A DNA stretch of 64,000 nucleotides from JACVRM01 sp963817375 (GCA_963817375.1 CAWFOB010000002.1:124001-188000), one strand, 5' to 3'; positions 52,201 through 61,996 are shown, counted from the first letter of the stretch. Made by a program: numbers and translations. Notes: generated from the letters alone by a model not told the origin.

Positions 52201-53996
52201 CTCGCGTCGTCGAGAGCGCCCGCGGCGCCGTGCGGGACGTGCGCGCGGCGTGGGGCAGGGAGCAGACCCTCCTCGCCGCGGTCACGGCTGCGGCGCTGCT
52301 ACTGCCGCTCGTCGTGCGCGACCAGCTGACGATGACGAGCCTCGCGTCGTGGGCCTACCTCGCACTCGCGGCGGTCGGGCTCACGTTCGTGGTGGGTATT
52401 GCCGGCATGCCTTCGCTCGCGCAGGGAGCGCTGCTCGCGGTCGGCGCGGTGGTCGCCTCCGTCCTGCGCGCGGACGGGAACTGGCCGCCGCTTGCCGCCG
52501 CCGCGGCCGGCGCCCTCGCCGCAGCGGTCGCGGGCGGCGTGGTCGGCGCCGCAGTCGGGCGTGTCCGCCCCGCGTTCGTCGCGGTGGCCACCTGGCTGGT
52601 CGCGTGGCTCGTGGCCCGCGGCCTTGCCGAGTTCCCGGCGTTCGCCGGCGGGGCCCAGGGTCGCATCGTGCCGCAGGGGAGCATCGCCGGCATCGACCTC
52701 GGCCCGACGCTGCACTGGGAGCTCGCCGTGCTGCTGGTCGCTCTCGGCGCGCTCGGGCTTGCCGGCGTCGCACGCGGCCAGCCCGGCCTCGGGCTCGCCG
52801 GGCTTCGCGAGCGGCCCGCGGCGGCGCTGGCGCTCGGCGTGCCGGCACTGCGCCTGCGCACGGCGGCGTTCGCAGCGGCCGGGCTCTACGCCGGGCTCGC
52901 CGGCGCGCTCGCCGTCCAGCTCGACGGGATCGCCGACCCGGCCGCCTACTCGCCCGTGCTGTCGTTCACGCTCTTCGCCGCCGTGCTGCTCGGCGGCGCG
53001 CGCTCGGCCAGCGGCGCCGTCGCCGGCACCGCGTTCGTCGGCCTGCTCTTCTGGGTCGCGGACCGGCTCGCATCCTCGGCCGGGGTCGCCACCGGCCGGC
53101 TGGGCACGCTGTTCGCGGCCGCGCTCCTCCTCGGCGCGCTCGCGATCCGCAGCGAGACCGTGCTTCCGCCGCTGTTCCGGCGCCGGGAGCACGTGCCGGG
53201 CCCCGTGCCGCTTCCGGCTTCGCGCCCCGCACGGCTGGAGGCGCGCGGGCTCGAGAAGCGGTTCGGCGACGAGCCGGCGCTGACGGAGTTCGACGTCGCC
53301 GTCGAGCCGGGCGCGATCACCGCGCTCGTCGGCCCGAACGGGTCCGGCAAGACGACCGCGCTCAGGCTGCTCGCCGGCACGCTCGCGCCCGACGCCGGCT
53401 CGGTGCTTCTCGACGGGTCGCCGCTTCCGCGCGGCAGTCAGCGGTCGCGCGCGCTCGCGGGCATCGTGCGGACGCTCCAGGCGACGCAGGTCTTCGCCGG
53501 GCTGACGGTGCTCGAGAACGCGCGTGTCGGGGCCGGGCTCCACGTCCCGGCGACGGGGCTTGCCAGGTCGCTCGTCGCCACGCCGCGCGCGCGTGCCGGA
53601 TCAGGCGTTGCCCGGGGGACGGCCCTCGCCGCGCTGCGGGAGGTCGGCCTCCACGGCGACGCGGAGCGGGTCGCCGGTCACCTGACCGGCACGGACCAGC
53701 GGCTGCTCATGCTCGCCGCCGGGCTCGCCGCGTCGCCGCGCGTTCTGCTCGTCGACGAGCCGTCCGCCGGCGCGGCCCCCGAGGACGTCGAGCGCATCGC
53801 GGACGTGCTGGTGCGGATCCGCGACCGCGGCATCGCCGTGCTCGTGGTCGAGCACAACCTCGGTCTCGTCGGCCGCATCGCAGGGTGCGTCGTCGTGCTG
53901 GACGCGGGGCGGACGATCGCCGTGGGCACGCCATCCGAGATCGGTGACGACCCGGCCGTCCGGGCCGTCTATCTCGGCCGGCGCCCGGCGGCGTGA
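52197..53996 (+). CDS. livM-livG: LivM permease - LivG ATPase fusion
   Basis: One 599-residue frame encodes a LivM permease (residues 1 to about 330, with VVGIAGMPSLAQGALLAVGA) joined by a short basic linker to an ABC ATPase (about 345-597) with Walker A VGPNGSGKTT, Walker B VLLVDEPSAGAAPED and switch VVEHNLGLV. The signature motif is degenerate (LTGTDQRLLMLAAG instead of the usual LS/P-x-G-Q), so ATP-site geometry may be altered. No second ATPase (LivF) gene is adjacent, so the complex may use a homodimer of the fusion or a distant LivF. The permease helices are fewer than in full LivM. Confidence 0.86.
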   Translation: MTRVVESARGAVRDVRAAWGREQTLLAAVTAAALLLPLVVRDQLTMTSLASWAYLALAAVGLTFVVGIAGMPSLAQGALLAVGAVVASVLRADGNWPPLAAAAAGALAAAVAGGVVGAAVGRVRPAFVAVATWLVAWLVARGLAEFPAFAGGAQGRIVPQGSIAGIDLGPTLHWELAVLLVALGALGLAGVARGQPGLGLAGLRERPAAALALGVPALRLRTAAFAAAGLYAGLAGALAVQLDGIADPAAYSPVLSFTLFAAVLLGGARSASGAVAGTAFVGLLFWVADRLASSAGVATGRLGTLFAAALLLGALAIRSETVLPPLFRRREHVPGPVPLPASRPARLEARGLEKRFGDEPALTEFDVAVEPGAITALVGPNGSGKTTALRLLAGTLAPDAGSVLLDGSPLPRGSQRSRALAGIVRTLQATQVFAGLTVLENARVGAGLHVPATGLARSLVATPRARAGSGVARGTALAALREVGLHGDAERVAGHLTGTDQRLLMLAAGLAASPRVLLVDEPSAGAAPEDVERIADVLVRIRDRGIAVLVVEHNLGLVGRIAGCVVVLDAGRTIAVGTPSEIGDDPAVRAVYLGRRPAA

Positions 53997-54031
53997 TATC
54001 GCCACAAATGCGCGATTTGCAGGGTGATATC
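53995..54031. promoter_or_regulatory. Pair of GATATC sites around a CAAAT/ATTTG palindrome
   Basis: GTGATATC occurs at 53993-54000 and 54024-54031, 31 bases apart (about three helical turns). Between them CAAATGCGCGATTTG (54005-54019) is an inverted repeat. The right site ends three bases before a -35 hexamer, so this looks like an operator region. Similar GATATC sites lie upstream of the gene at 62021. Confidence 0.45.
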
Positions 54032-54034
54032 AGC

Positions 54035-54063
54035 TTGACCTCGGTCGCGGGATGCGCTACAAG
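54035..54063 (+). promoter_or_regulatory. Sigma70-like promoter for lipoprotein/livK
   Basis: TTGACC (54035-54040), 17 bases and TACAAG (54058-54063) fit a promoter; initiation near 54070 would leave a leader with the GAAAGGAAG ribosome site before the ATG at 54093. Confidence 0.5.
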
Positions 54064-54092
54064 CCGCTCTCCCGACGAAAGGAAGTGCCTTG

Positions 54093-54539
54093 ATGCGATC
54101 GATTGTGGCTCTGCTCCTGTTCGCGATCGCGCTCGGCGTCGCCGGGTGCGGCGGCGGGAAGAGCGATAGCGAGAAGGCGGCGGAGGCGGCGAAGAACGCG
54201 GGCGCCAACGAGATCACGTGCGACGGCTCGGCGCTCTCCGGGGACAGCGGTCTCGCAGCGGGCTTCCCGAAGCCGAGCGGCGTCACGTACGTGAAGACGC
54301 GCCAGGACGGCCCGACCACCGTCGTCAACGCGTACTACGAGGGTGACCTCGACGCCGCGTACACCGCGTACAACGACGCGTTTCCGCCGGCGGGCTACAC
54401 CGTCCCCTTCCACGAGAAGGAGGACAAGGACGCCGAGGTCTCCTACGCGAAATCCAAGGGGACGACCGGACTGGTAGCACTCAAGGCCGAATGCGACAAC
54501 GGCCGCATCTCCGTCCGCATCACCAGCCGCTCGGCCTAG
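54093..54539 (+). CDS. Small lipoprotein of unknown function
   Basis: The 148-residue product has a lipoprotein signal peptide (RSIVALLLFAIALGVAGC, lipobox Cys), then a lysine/alanine-rich linker and a domain with GANEITCDGSALSGDSGL, GFPKPSGVTYVKTRQDGP and TVVNAYYEGDLDAAYTAYND, ending in a VRITSRSA strand. It is anchored outside the membrane. Its last 49 bases overlap the livK start in another frame, an unusually long overlap that suggests translational coupling. I do not recognise a named family. Confidence 0.76.
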   Translation: MRSIVALLLFAIALGVAGCGGGKSDSEKAAEAAKNAGANEITCDGSALSGDSGLAAGFPKPSGVTYVKTRQDGPTTVVNAYYEGDLDAAYTAYNDAFPPAGYTVPFHEKEDKDAEVSYAKSKGTTGLVALKAECDNGRISVRITSRSA

Positions 54540-55759
54540 CGCTCGCGCTCGCCCTCTGCGTCGCCGCGTGTGGCGGCGGCGCAGAGGGCTCGAGCACGCA
54601 GTCCGCCACGCCGCTGACGATCGTCGTGAACGCGCCGTTCACCGGCGCGCCGGAGGTCGCGGAGGGGATGGCGAACGGCGTCGATCTTGCCGTGCAGCAG
54701 CGCACGCAGGGCGGTGTCCTCACCGCGGGGGACCACCGGTACCGCATCCGCATCTCGAAGCTGGACGACCAGCTGTCGCCGCTCCAGGCGCTACGGAACG
54801 TCCGCACGGCGATCGACGACCACGCGCTCGCGGTCGTCGACGAGGGGACGGGCGTGGACGCCTCCTGGTCGGCGGCGAACGCCGCGCACGTGCCGATCGG
54901 GATCGTCTACCAGGGGGGCCAGGAGCTGGTCGACCCGGTCAAGCGCCCGAACGTGTTCCGGGTCGCGCCGACCGACCGCGGGCTCGCGTTCCGCCTCGGC
55001 GAGTACGTCGCGCCGAAGCACCACAAGGTCGCGTTCCTCGTCGACGACACGGCCTACGGGAGCCACGGCCGGGAGGCGCTCGACAAGGCGTGGGCATTCG
55101 ACCCGAAGGAGGTCGTGGCGCACGTTGTCCTGCCGTCCGGCCAGACCGACCTCTCGCCGCAGGTGCTGCGGGCGCAGCGCGCCGGCGCGAACGCGCTGAT
55201 CGTCTGGGCGCGCGGTCCCGCGATCGCCTCCGTCGTCGCGGCGGCACGGTCGCGCGGGTGGAACGTGCCCATCTACACGACGCCCGCAGGCGCCGACCCG
55301 ATCGTCCGTCAGCAGCTCGCCGACCACTCGCAGTGGGTCGACGGGCTCACCTTCGCGTCGGGCCGCATGACCGCGGAGGCGGGGCCGGGGCCGTTCGAGC
55401 AGTTCCAGCAGGCCTACGAGGGCGCGTTCGGCCCCAACCTCGTCGGAGTGAAGACGAAGGAGGGCGCCCCCGTCACGCAGCCGCCCGAGTTCGCCATGTA
55501 CGCGTACGACATGACGCAGGCGATCCTCGCCGCGCTCCAGACGGCGGGCGGCGCCGGCGACCGCGCGAAGTACGTCCGCGTGCTCGGGACGACGACGGTC
55601 GAGGGCGCGAACGGCGACCACCGCTCCTTCAACCGCCGGAACCACGAAGGCGTGATCGACGACGACGTCGCCTTCGCGCGGTTCCACGACATGACGTTCG
55701 CGCCGGTCTCCGACGACCCGCTGTCGGCCTCGCTGCCGACGATCACCCAGACGCAGTGA
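54491..55759 (+). CDS. livK: Periplasmic branched-chain amino-acid binding lipoprotein (LivK type)
   Basis: The 422-residue type-I binding protein has a lipoprotein signal (LGLALALALCVAACGG), LTIVVNAPFTGAPEVAEGMA, AVVDEGTGVDASWSAANAAH, FLVDDTAYGSHGREALDKAW and AQRAGANALIVWARGPAIAS, all consistent with the Leu/Ile/Val-binding family that serves the LivH/LivMG permease upstream. The ATG at 54491 is the only start that includes the signal peptide, so the overlap with the preceding lipoprotein gene is real. Ligand preference is not visible. Confidence 0.87.
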   Translation: MRQRPHLRPHHQPLGLALALALCVAACGGGAEGSSTQSATPLTIVVNAPFTGAPEVAEGMANGVDLAVQQRTQGGVLTAGDHRYRIRISKLDDQLSPLQALRNVRTAIDDHALAVVDEGTGVDASWSAANAAHVPIGIVYQGGQELVDPVKRPNVFRVAPTDRGLAFRLGEYVAPKHHKVAFLVDDTAYGSHGREALDKAWAFDPKEVVAHVVLPSGQTDLSPQVLRAQRAGANALIVWARGPAIASVVAAARSRGWNVPIYTTPAGADPIVRQQLADHSQWVDGLTFASGRMTAEAGPGPFEQFQQAYEGAFGPNLVGVKTKEGAPVTQPPEFAMYAYDMTQAILAALQTAGGAGDRAKYVRVLGTTTVEGANGDHRSFNRRNHEGVIDDDVAFARFHDMTFAPVSDDPLSASLPTITQTQ

Positions 55760-56916
55760 GGCTCGCCGCAGTTGTCGCCTGCGCGCTCGCCTGGCCGGCG
55801 CTCGCGGCCGCCGCCGGCCGCCAGGTGGTGCTCCCGGATCCACACGTCCCGCTGACGCCCGAGCCGCCGCTCGCAGGCTCGACCGGGTCGGCGCGCGTGC
55901 CGCAGCCCGGGCGGACGCGGGAGGTGATCCGCGTCGGCGTCGACTCGGCGGGGCGCCCCGTCCGCGTGGCGGTGGTGCAGCGCATCGAGCTCCGTGGCGT
56001 CGGCGACTACGAGTTCACCGTGCCGGCGCCGGTGCGCGACGTCTACGCGCCGGCCGGCGCCCGGGCGCAGCCGGGTCTGCTCGATCGCGCGATCGTCTGG
56101 CAGGGGTTCTCGCCCGGCCGCCGCGATCTTGTCGCGGTCGCGACGCTCGATCCCGGCGCGGCGGCCGTGTTGCCGCTGGCGCTCAGCATCGAGACCCGGA
56201 CGAGCGGGGACCGGTTCAGGGTCGTCCTTCAGCTCCGCAACCGCACCGAGACACGGGTGCCGTCGTTCACCGGACGCGGCGACGCCGCCGGGCTGGCGGC
56301 CGTGCTCGACGGCATTCGCCGGACGCTCGCGCGCGGCCAGGCGGTTGCGCCGCCGCTCATCACCGCCGACGTCCGCCCGGCGACGATCCCCGTCGAGACG
56401 CCGCTCGAGTTCCGCGGCCGGCTCATGCTCGCGCCGTCCGTGCGCGGCGTGCACGTCGTCGGCGGCCGGCTCGAGGGCCGCCGCGTCGTGTTCGCCGGGA
56501 CGGCCGGCGGCGCCGACCCGTCACGGCAGCTCGTCGTCGTCACGGGCATCGGCGAGCCGGCGCCCCGGGTGCGCGTCGCTGTGACGCCGGTGCGGGGCGT
56601 CCCGACGCCTCCGGGCGGCGGCTCGTGGCGGGCCGCAGTCGCCAGGGGCCGGGCCGACGGAACCGACCTGCTCGAGGCCTCGGTCGACACGATGCTCGGC
56701 CTCGCCCGGGCCAACCAGTACGAGACGTTCCTGGCGACGCCCGGCACGCCCGAGCAGGCGAGCGCGACGTACGTGTACGCCACCGCCAGGGTGCCGGTCG
56801 CGTCCCCGGCGCCGAAGCCTTCGGGCGGCGGCGGTGGCGGCCTTCCAGGCGGGCTCACCGTCGCCGCGGCCCTGCTCGTCCTCGCGGCGGCGGCCGTCGC
56901 CTGGGCATACCTCTGA
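55756..56916 (+). CDS. Secreted, membrane-tethered protein of unknown function
   Basis: The 386-residue product has a signal peptide (VRLAAVVACALAWPALAAAA), a beta-rich body (VRVAVVQRIELRGVGDYEFT, AIVWQGFSPGRRDLVAVATL, RLMLAPSVRGVHVVGGRLEG) and, after a proline/glycine stretch, a C-terminal helix (LTVAAALLVLAAAAVAWAYL) that would anchor it. The GTG start overlaps the livK stop by four bases, so it is expressed with the transporter genes. It may be a surface partner of the binding proteins; no named domain is recognised. Confidence 0.72.
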   Translation: MRLAAVVACALAWPALAAAAGRQVVLPDPHVPLTPEPPLAGSTGSARVPQPGRTREVIRVGVDSAGRPVRVAVVQRIELRGVGDYEFTVPAPVRDVYAPAGARAQPGLLDRAIVWQGFSPGRRDLVAVATLDPGAAAVLPLALSIETRTSGDRFRVVLQLRNRTETRVPSFTGRGDAAGLAAVLDGIRRTLARGQAVAPPLITADVRPATIPVETPLEFRGRLMLAPSVRGVHVVGGRLEGRRVVFAGTAGGADPSRQLVVVTGIGEPAPRVRVAVTPVRGVPTPPGGGSWRAAVARGRADGTDLLEASVDTMLGLARANQYETFLATPGTPEQASATYVYATARVPVASPAPKPSGGGGGGLPGGLTVAAALLVLAAAAVAWAYL

Positions 56917-56917
56917 C

Positions 56918-56929
56918 TACACTCGCACC
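56918..56929 (+). promoter_or_regulatory. Leaderless-type -10 element
   Basis: TACACT (56918-56923) begins three bases after the preceding TGA; CGCACC follows, then the ATG at 56930. Confidence 0.52.
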
Positions 56930-58256
56930 ATGGCCACCGAGACGCGCCAGGAGCTGTGGGGCGGCGAGACGCGCAAGGCCGTGGACAACTTCCCGGTCTC
57001 GGGAGAGCCGATCCCCGTCTCGGTCGCGCGCTGGCTCGGCCGCATCAAGGCCGCAGCGGCGCGGGCGAACGCCGATCTCGGGCTGCTCGACCGCGACAAG
57101 GCCGAGCGCATCGCCGCCGCCGGGGACCGCATTGCCGCCGGCGAGCTCGACGACCAGTTCCCGATCGACGTCTTCCAGACCGGCTCGGGGACGAGCTCGA
57201 ACATGAATGCGAACGAGGTCATTGCCTCGCTTGCCGGCGACGACGTGCACGCGAACGACGACGTCAACATGGGCCAGTCCTCGAACGACGTCTTCCCGTC
57301 AGCCGTCCACCTCGCCGCGCTCGCCGACCTGACGGAGGACCTGCTCCCGGCGCTCGACCGGCTGGCTGCCGCGCTCGAGGCGAAGGCGCGCGAGTTCGAC
57401 GACGTCGTCAAGTCGGGGCGCACGCACCTGATGGATGCGGTACCCGTGACGCTCGGCCAGGAATTCGGCGGCTACGCCGCCCAGGTGCGGCAGGGCGCCG
57501 ACCGCGTGCGCGCGACGCTGGGCCGCGTCGGCCAGATCCCGCTCGGCGGAACCGCCACCGGGACCGGCCTCAACACCCATCCGGAGTTCGCCGGCCGCGT
57601 CCGCCGGCTCCTTGGCGAGGCGACCGGCCTGACCATCTCGCCTCCGGCCGACCCGTTCGAGTCGCAGGCTGCACGCGACGCGCTCGTGGAGGCGTCCGGC
57701 GCGCTGAAGACCGTTGCCGTCTCGCTCACGAAGATCGCGAACGACCTGCGCCTGATGGGCTCCGGCCCTCGTGCCGGCCTGGCCGAGATCTTCCTGCCCG
57801 AGCTCCAGAAGGGCAGCTCGATCATGCCGGGCAAGGTCAACCCGGTCATCCCCGAGGTCGTCACGCAGGTCGCCGCCCAGGTGATCGGAAACGACGCGGC
57901 CATCACCGTCGGGGGCATGCAGGGTCACTTCGAGCTCAACGTCTTCGTGCCGCTGATCGCGCGCAACCTGCTGCAGTCGATCCACCTGCTCACGAGCGCG
58001 TCCTCAGCTGCTCGCCGACAAATGCGTCGACGGCATCGAGGCGAACCGCGAGCAGTGCGAGCGCTACGCCGAGCTGACGCTCTCGGCGGCCACTGCCCTG
58101 AACCCGTACATCGGGTACGACAAGGCGGCGGAGATCGTCAAGCAGGCGTCGCAGACCGGGCGCTCGCTGCGCGAGGTCGCCCGCGAGGCCGGTGTCTCTG
58201 ACGACGTCCTCGATCGCGCGCTCGACTACCGCGCGATGGCCAAGCCGCATGGGTAA
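56930..58256 (+). pseudogene. fumC: Fumarase class II with one frameshift near the C-terminus
   Basis: The first 357 residues match class II fumarase: TGSGTSSNMNANEVIA, NDDVNMGQSSNDVFPSAVHL, KSGRTHLMDAVPVTLGQEF, PLGGTATGTGLNTHPEF and the catalytic loop GSSIMPGKVNPVIPEVV. At about 58001-58005 (tcctcag) one extra base moves the frame; in frame 3 the sequence continues QLLADKCVDGIEANREQCER to SQTGRSLREVAREAGVSDD and a TAA at 58254. The restored protein has about 441 residues and all key residues. Since both sides are perfectly conserved, an assembly indel is likelier than a real defect in a TCA-cycle enzyme. Confidence 0.83.
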
Positions 58257-58263
58257 TTCCCCC

Positions 58264-58280
58264 GGTTTCTCCTAGAAACC
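58264..58280 (+). terminator. Small hairpin after fumC
   Basis: GGTTTCT and AGAAACC pair over a CCT loop eight bases after the fumC stop. There is no T-run, so it is a weak terminator candidate. Confidence 0.38.
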
Positions 58281-58295
58281 TTCGATTCGGCGCGG

Positions 58296-58324
58296 TATAA
58301 CCCGCTCGCTCGCGCATGCGCGAG
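58296..58324 (+). promoter_or_regulatory. -10 element and 16-bp palindrome
   Basis: TATAAC (58296-58301) is followed by the perfect palindrome CTCGCGCATGCGCGAG (58309-58324), which would cover the predicted transcription start. It lies upstream of the subtilase gene, whose GAGAAAGGGAA ribosome site precedes the GTG at 58372. A repressor site or a 5' stem-loop are both possible. Confidence 0.42.
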
Positions 58325-58371
58325 TCCCTGCGCGCCGAGGGAGGCGGCGCCACCCGAGAGAAAGGGAACCC

Positions 58372-61300
58372 GTGAACCGATTGAGAGGTGGGGTCGTACT
58401 CGTCCTCGCTGCAGTCGTTGGGGGTCTCGCGGTCGTCTCCGCCGGTTCGGCGAGCGGCCAGGCGGGCGCGGAGAAGTACACCGCGACGCCGCTTGCCCCC
58501 GACAACACGTACGTTGCGGCGAAGTCGCAGTCGGGCCAGATCGCCGAGTCGGACGGCGCGCTCATCCGGCGCACCGACTCGCGGCCGGTCAACGTCGTGC
58601 TCAAGTACGACTTCGACGCGGTCGCGTCCTACAAGGGCGGCATCAAGGGCCTGAAGGCGACGAGCCCGGCCGTCACGAAGAAGTCGCTCAAGCGCAACAA
58701 GGCGGCAGTCCGCGCCTATCAGCGCTACGCGAAGACCTTCTCCCGCAACGTCACCAGGCGCGTCGAGCGCGCGGTGCCGAGCGTGAAGGTGCGCAGCACG
58801 TTCACCACCGTCTACGGCGGCGTCTCTGCGCGCGTTCCGGCGAACAAGGTCCGTGACCTGCTCAAGGTCAACGGCGTGGTCGCCGTCCAGCGCGACTCCC
58901 TCCAGCAGCCGCAGGACGACAACACGGACTTCATTGGCGCAACGAACGTCTGGCCGTCCCTCGGCGGCTCGGCGAGCGCCGGCTCGAACGTGACCGTCGG
59001 GGTCATCGACACCGGCCTCTGGCCCGAGCACCCGATGCTGTCGCCCACCGGCGTCTCCGCGCCGGCCGGCGGCATCAAGGGCTGCCAGTTCGGCAACGGG
59101 AGCGACTCGGCGCACCTCGGCCAGCCGTTCGCCTGCAACAACAAGCTGGTCGGCGCCTACGCGTTCATGGCCACGTACATGGCGAACGTCGGCGCCGGCT
59201 CGAACGAGTTCTGCAACAACACGACCGCATGTGTGCTCGCCGCGTGACCCCGAGGGTCACGGCACGCACACGACGACCACGGCGGCAGGCGACTGCGTCC
59301 AGTCGGCCGTGCTCTACGGCGTCGAGCGTGGGCCGGTGTGCGGGATCGCGCCGGGCGCGCACGTCGATCGATGTACCGCGTCTGCGCAGCGCAGGGCTGC
59401 TTCAGCTCCGACTCGGTGGCCGCGGTGCAGCAGGCGATCGCGGACGGCGTCAACGTCCTCAACTTCTCGATCTCGGGCGGCGGCGATCCGTACACCGACC
59501 CGGTCGAGCTCGCCTTCCTCGACGCGTACCACGCCGGCATCTCGGTGAACGCGTCGGCCGGCAACAGCGGTCCCGCTGCGGCCACGACGGACCACGGCGG
59601 CCCGTGGGTCACGACCGTGGCCGCCTCGACCGGCCCGCGGTTCTTCACCTCGACGCTGCACCTGACCGCGGACGGCGGGGCGACCTTCAGCATGCCGGGC
59701 GTCACGCTCACGAACGGGATCTCGGCGGCGACCCCGGTGATTCTCGCCCAGAGCATCCCGGGTGAGGACGTCCTCTGCCAGACGCAGCTGACGACTGCCG
59801 CGCAGATCGCTGCGGCACCGGGAAGATCGTCGCTCTGCCAGCGCGGCACGAACGCCCGCGTCGACAAGGGCTTCAACGTCGTCGCGGGCGGCGCGGCCGG
59901 GATGATCCTCTACAACCCGGTCGCCGAGGACACCGAGTCCGACAACCACTGGCTGCCGGCGATCCACGTCGACGGCCCGTCCACGGCGCTGCTCGCGTTC
60001 ATCAACGGCCACACGAACGTGAAGGCGAGCTGGGCCCAGGGCAACGCCGACGCCGACGACGCCGGACGTCATGGCGACGTTCTCGTCGCGCGGCCCGAGT
60101 GCCGACTTCATCAAGCCGGACGTCACCGCGCCGGGCATCCAGGTGCTCGCGGGGATGACGCCGCAGCCGACGGACGGCACCGACAACGGCCCGCCCGGCA
60201 ACCTCTACCAGGCGATCGCCGGCACCTCGATGTCGAGCCCGCACGCGGCCGGCGTCTCGGCGCTCGTCAAGGCGGCGCACCCGAGCTGGACGCCGGCGGA
60301 GATCAAGTCGGCGCTGATGACGTCGGCTGCGACCAGGACGTCGTCAAGGAGGACGGCGTCACCCCGGCCGACGCCGTTCGACGACGGTGCCGGCTCGATC
60401 CGGGCCGACCGCGCGGTGAACCCGACGGTCGTGTTCGACGAGTCGTTCGCGAACTACGTCGCGTCGGCGAGCGACCCACTCCACCGCATCGACCTCAACG
60501 TCCCGAGCGTCGACGCGACCACGTTCGGCGGGCAGATCACGACCACCCGCTTCGCAAAGGACGTCAGCGGTGTCAGCCAGGACCTGATCGTCTCGGTCGC
60601 TCAGCCGCAGAACGCGCTCATTCGGGCGTCCGACTCGGCTCCGAACTCCGACGGCGAGCTGGCGTACGACAACCGGATCCACATCAACGCCGGCGGCACG
60701 ACGAAGATCTGGATCATGATCCAGGGCCAGGACCTGGCCAACGGCCAGTACTTCGGCCGGATCACGCTGACGCCGACGGTCGGCACCTCGAGCCCGGTGA
60801 CGATCCCGGTGGCGTTCAACAAGCAGCAGGGCCTCGTCACGCTCACGCATTCGTGCGCGCCGACGACGTTCCCGACCTCCGGCGGCGTGTCGCACTGCAG
60901 CGCGTCGGTGGCGAACTTCGCCGGCGTCCCGGCGAATGTCGAGGTAGGGGTCGCGCAGAGCGACCACGGTGACGGCCTCACGTACTCGAACGTGTCGGGT
61001 GGCCAGCTCCTCACGGGCGGCCGCGGTGTCCGGCTCTTGACGACGCTGAGCCCGGCGATCCCGCCGAGTGTCGACGCGATCGCGGACATCACGGGCAACG
61101 GCCCGGACGGCGGGTACCTCGCGCTGTCGCTCCTCGGTGTCGGGGCAACCCCAGGTGTCGGCGACGACACGATCACGAACTTCACGGTGCCGACGTTCTA
61201 CTACGGCGGGCAGCCCTACACCCGCATCGGAGTGGGCTCGAACGGCACGCTCGTGATCGGCGGCGGCCAGGCGGCCGACGCCACGCCGTTCCCGCAGACG

Positions 61301-61852
61301 TTCCCGAATCCGGCGCCGCCGAACAACGTGGTTGCGCCGCTCTGGACCGACCTCAACCCGGGCTCAGCGGGTGCGATTCGCGTCGCGACGCTCTCCGGGG
61401 GCGGGTTCGGCTGGATCGTCATCGACTGGGATGCGGTCCGCAACTTCAGCAACCCGACCACCCACAGCTTCGAGGTCTGGCTCCAGCGGGCCACCGGGGC
61501 TGCGGGCACCGGCCCGGGTAGCGAGGCGATCACGGTCGACTACGGGCCGAACCTGACGCTCCCGGGCGACGGCCCCGGTCTCGGCAACGCTGGCAGCGGC
61601 GATCCGGGCACGGGCGTCAACTGGGGTGCCGAGAACTCGAACGGCACCAGCGGGAAGAACATCACGCCCGCGCCGGTGAACGGCCACGAGTTCGACGTCC
61701 AGACCAGCCCGCCGACGGCCGGCGGGCAGGCGACGGTCACGTTCGACGTCGGCGCGAAGCGCCCGGGCACCTACCGGTCGATTGCGTCGATGACCTCGAA
61801 CGTCACCTCAGGGGTGACCCAGGTCGTCCAGACGTTGACCGCGACGCCGTAA
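58372..61852 (+). pseudogene. Secreted subtilisin-like (S8) serine protease with several frameshifts
   Basis: A signal peptide and an I9-like propeptide (NVVLKYDFDAVASYKGG...) lead into an S8 catalytic domain. The catalytic Asp is in VTVGVIDTGLWPEHP, the His in DPEGHGTHTTTTAAG and the Ser in AGTSMSSPHAAGVSAL; a PA-like insert (residues around SDNHWLPAIHVDG) sits between, and the C-terminal 450 residues are beta domains. The reading frame changes near 59232, 59366, 60060, 60330 and 60376, and the first shift causes a stop at 59245. Both sides of every shift remain conserved. The gene is either recently broken or the assembly has indels here; restored it would be a protein of about 1,155 residues. 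Confidence 0.78.
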
Positions 61853-61872
61853 CCGCGTCACACCTGCTGAGT

Positions 61873-61900
61873 GAGAGGGCCGCCCCCGGGCGGCCCTCTC
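61873..61900 (+). terminator. GC-rich hairpin terminator
   Basis: GAGAGGGCCGCCC and GGGCGGCCCTCTC (13 bases each) form a perfect stem with a minimal loop 20 bases after the protease stop. Confidence 0.6.
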
Positions 61901-61931
61901 CGTTCACCCCTCAACCGCCCGTCCTGCGGGG

Positions 61932-61960
61932 TTTTCACGGTGCGATATCCCCGATAACAT
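61932..61960 (+). promoter_or_regulatory. Sigma70-like promoter with an internal GATATC site
   Basis: TTTTCA (61932-61937), 17 bases and TAACAT (61955-61960) form a promoter for the gene at 62021. GATATC at 61944-61949 lies in the spacer, where a bound protein would block polymerase. Confidence 0.45.
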
Positions 61961-61996
61961 CCGCTTCTGCGGGGCGCGGTCGCCGGAGCGGCCGTC

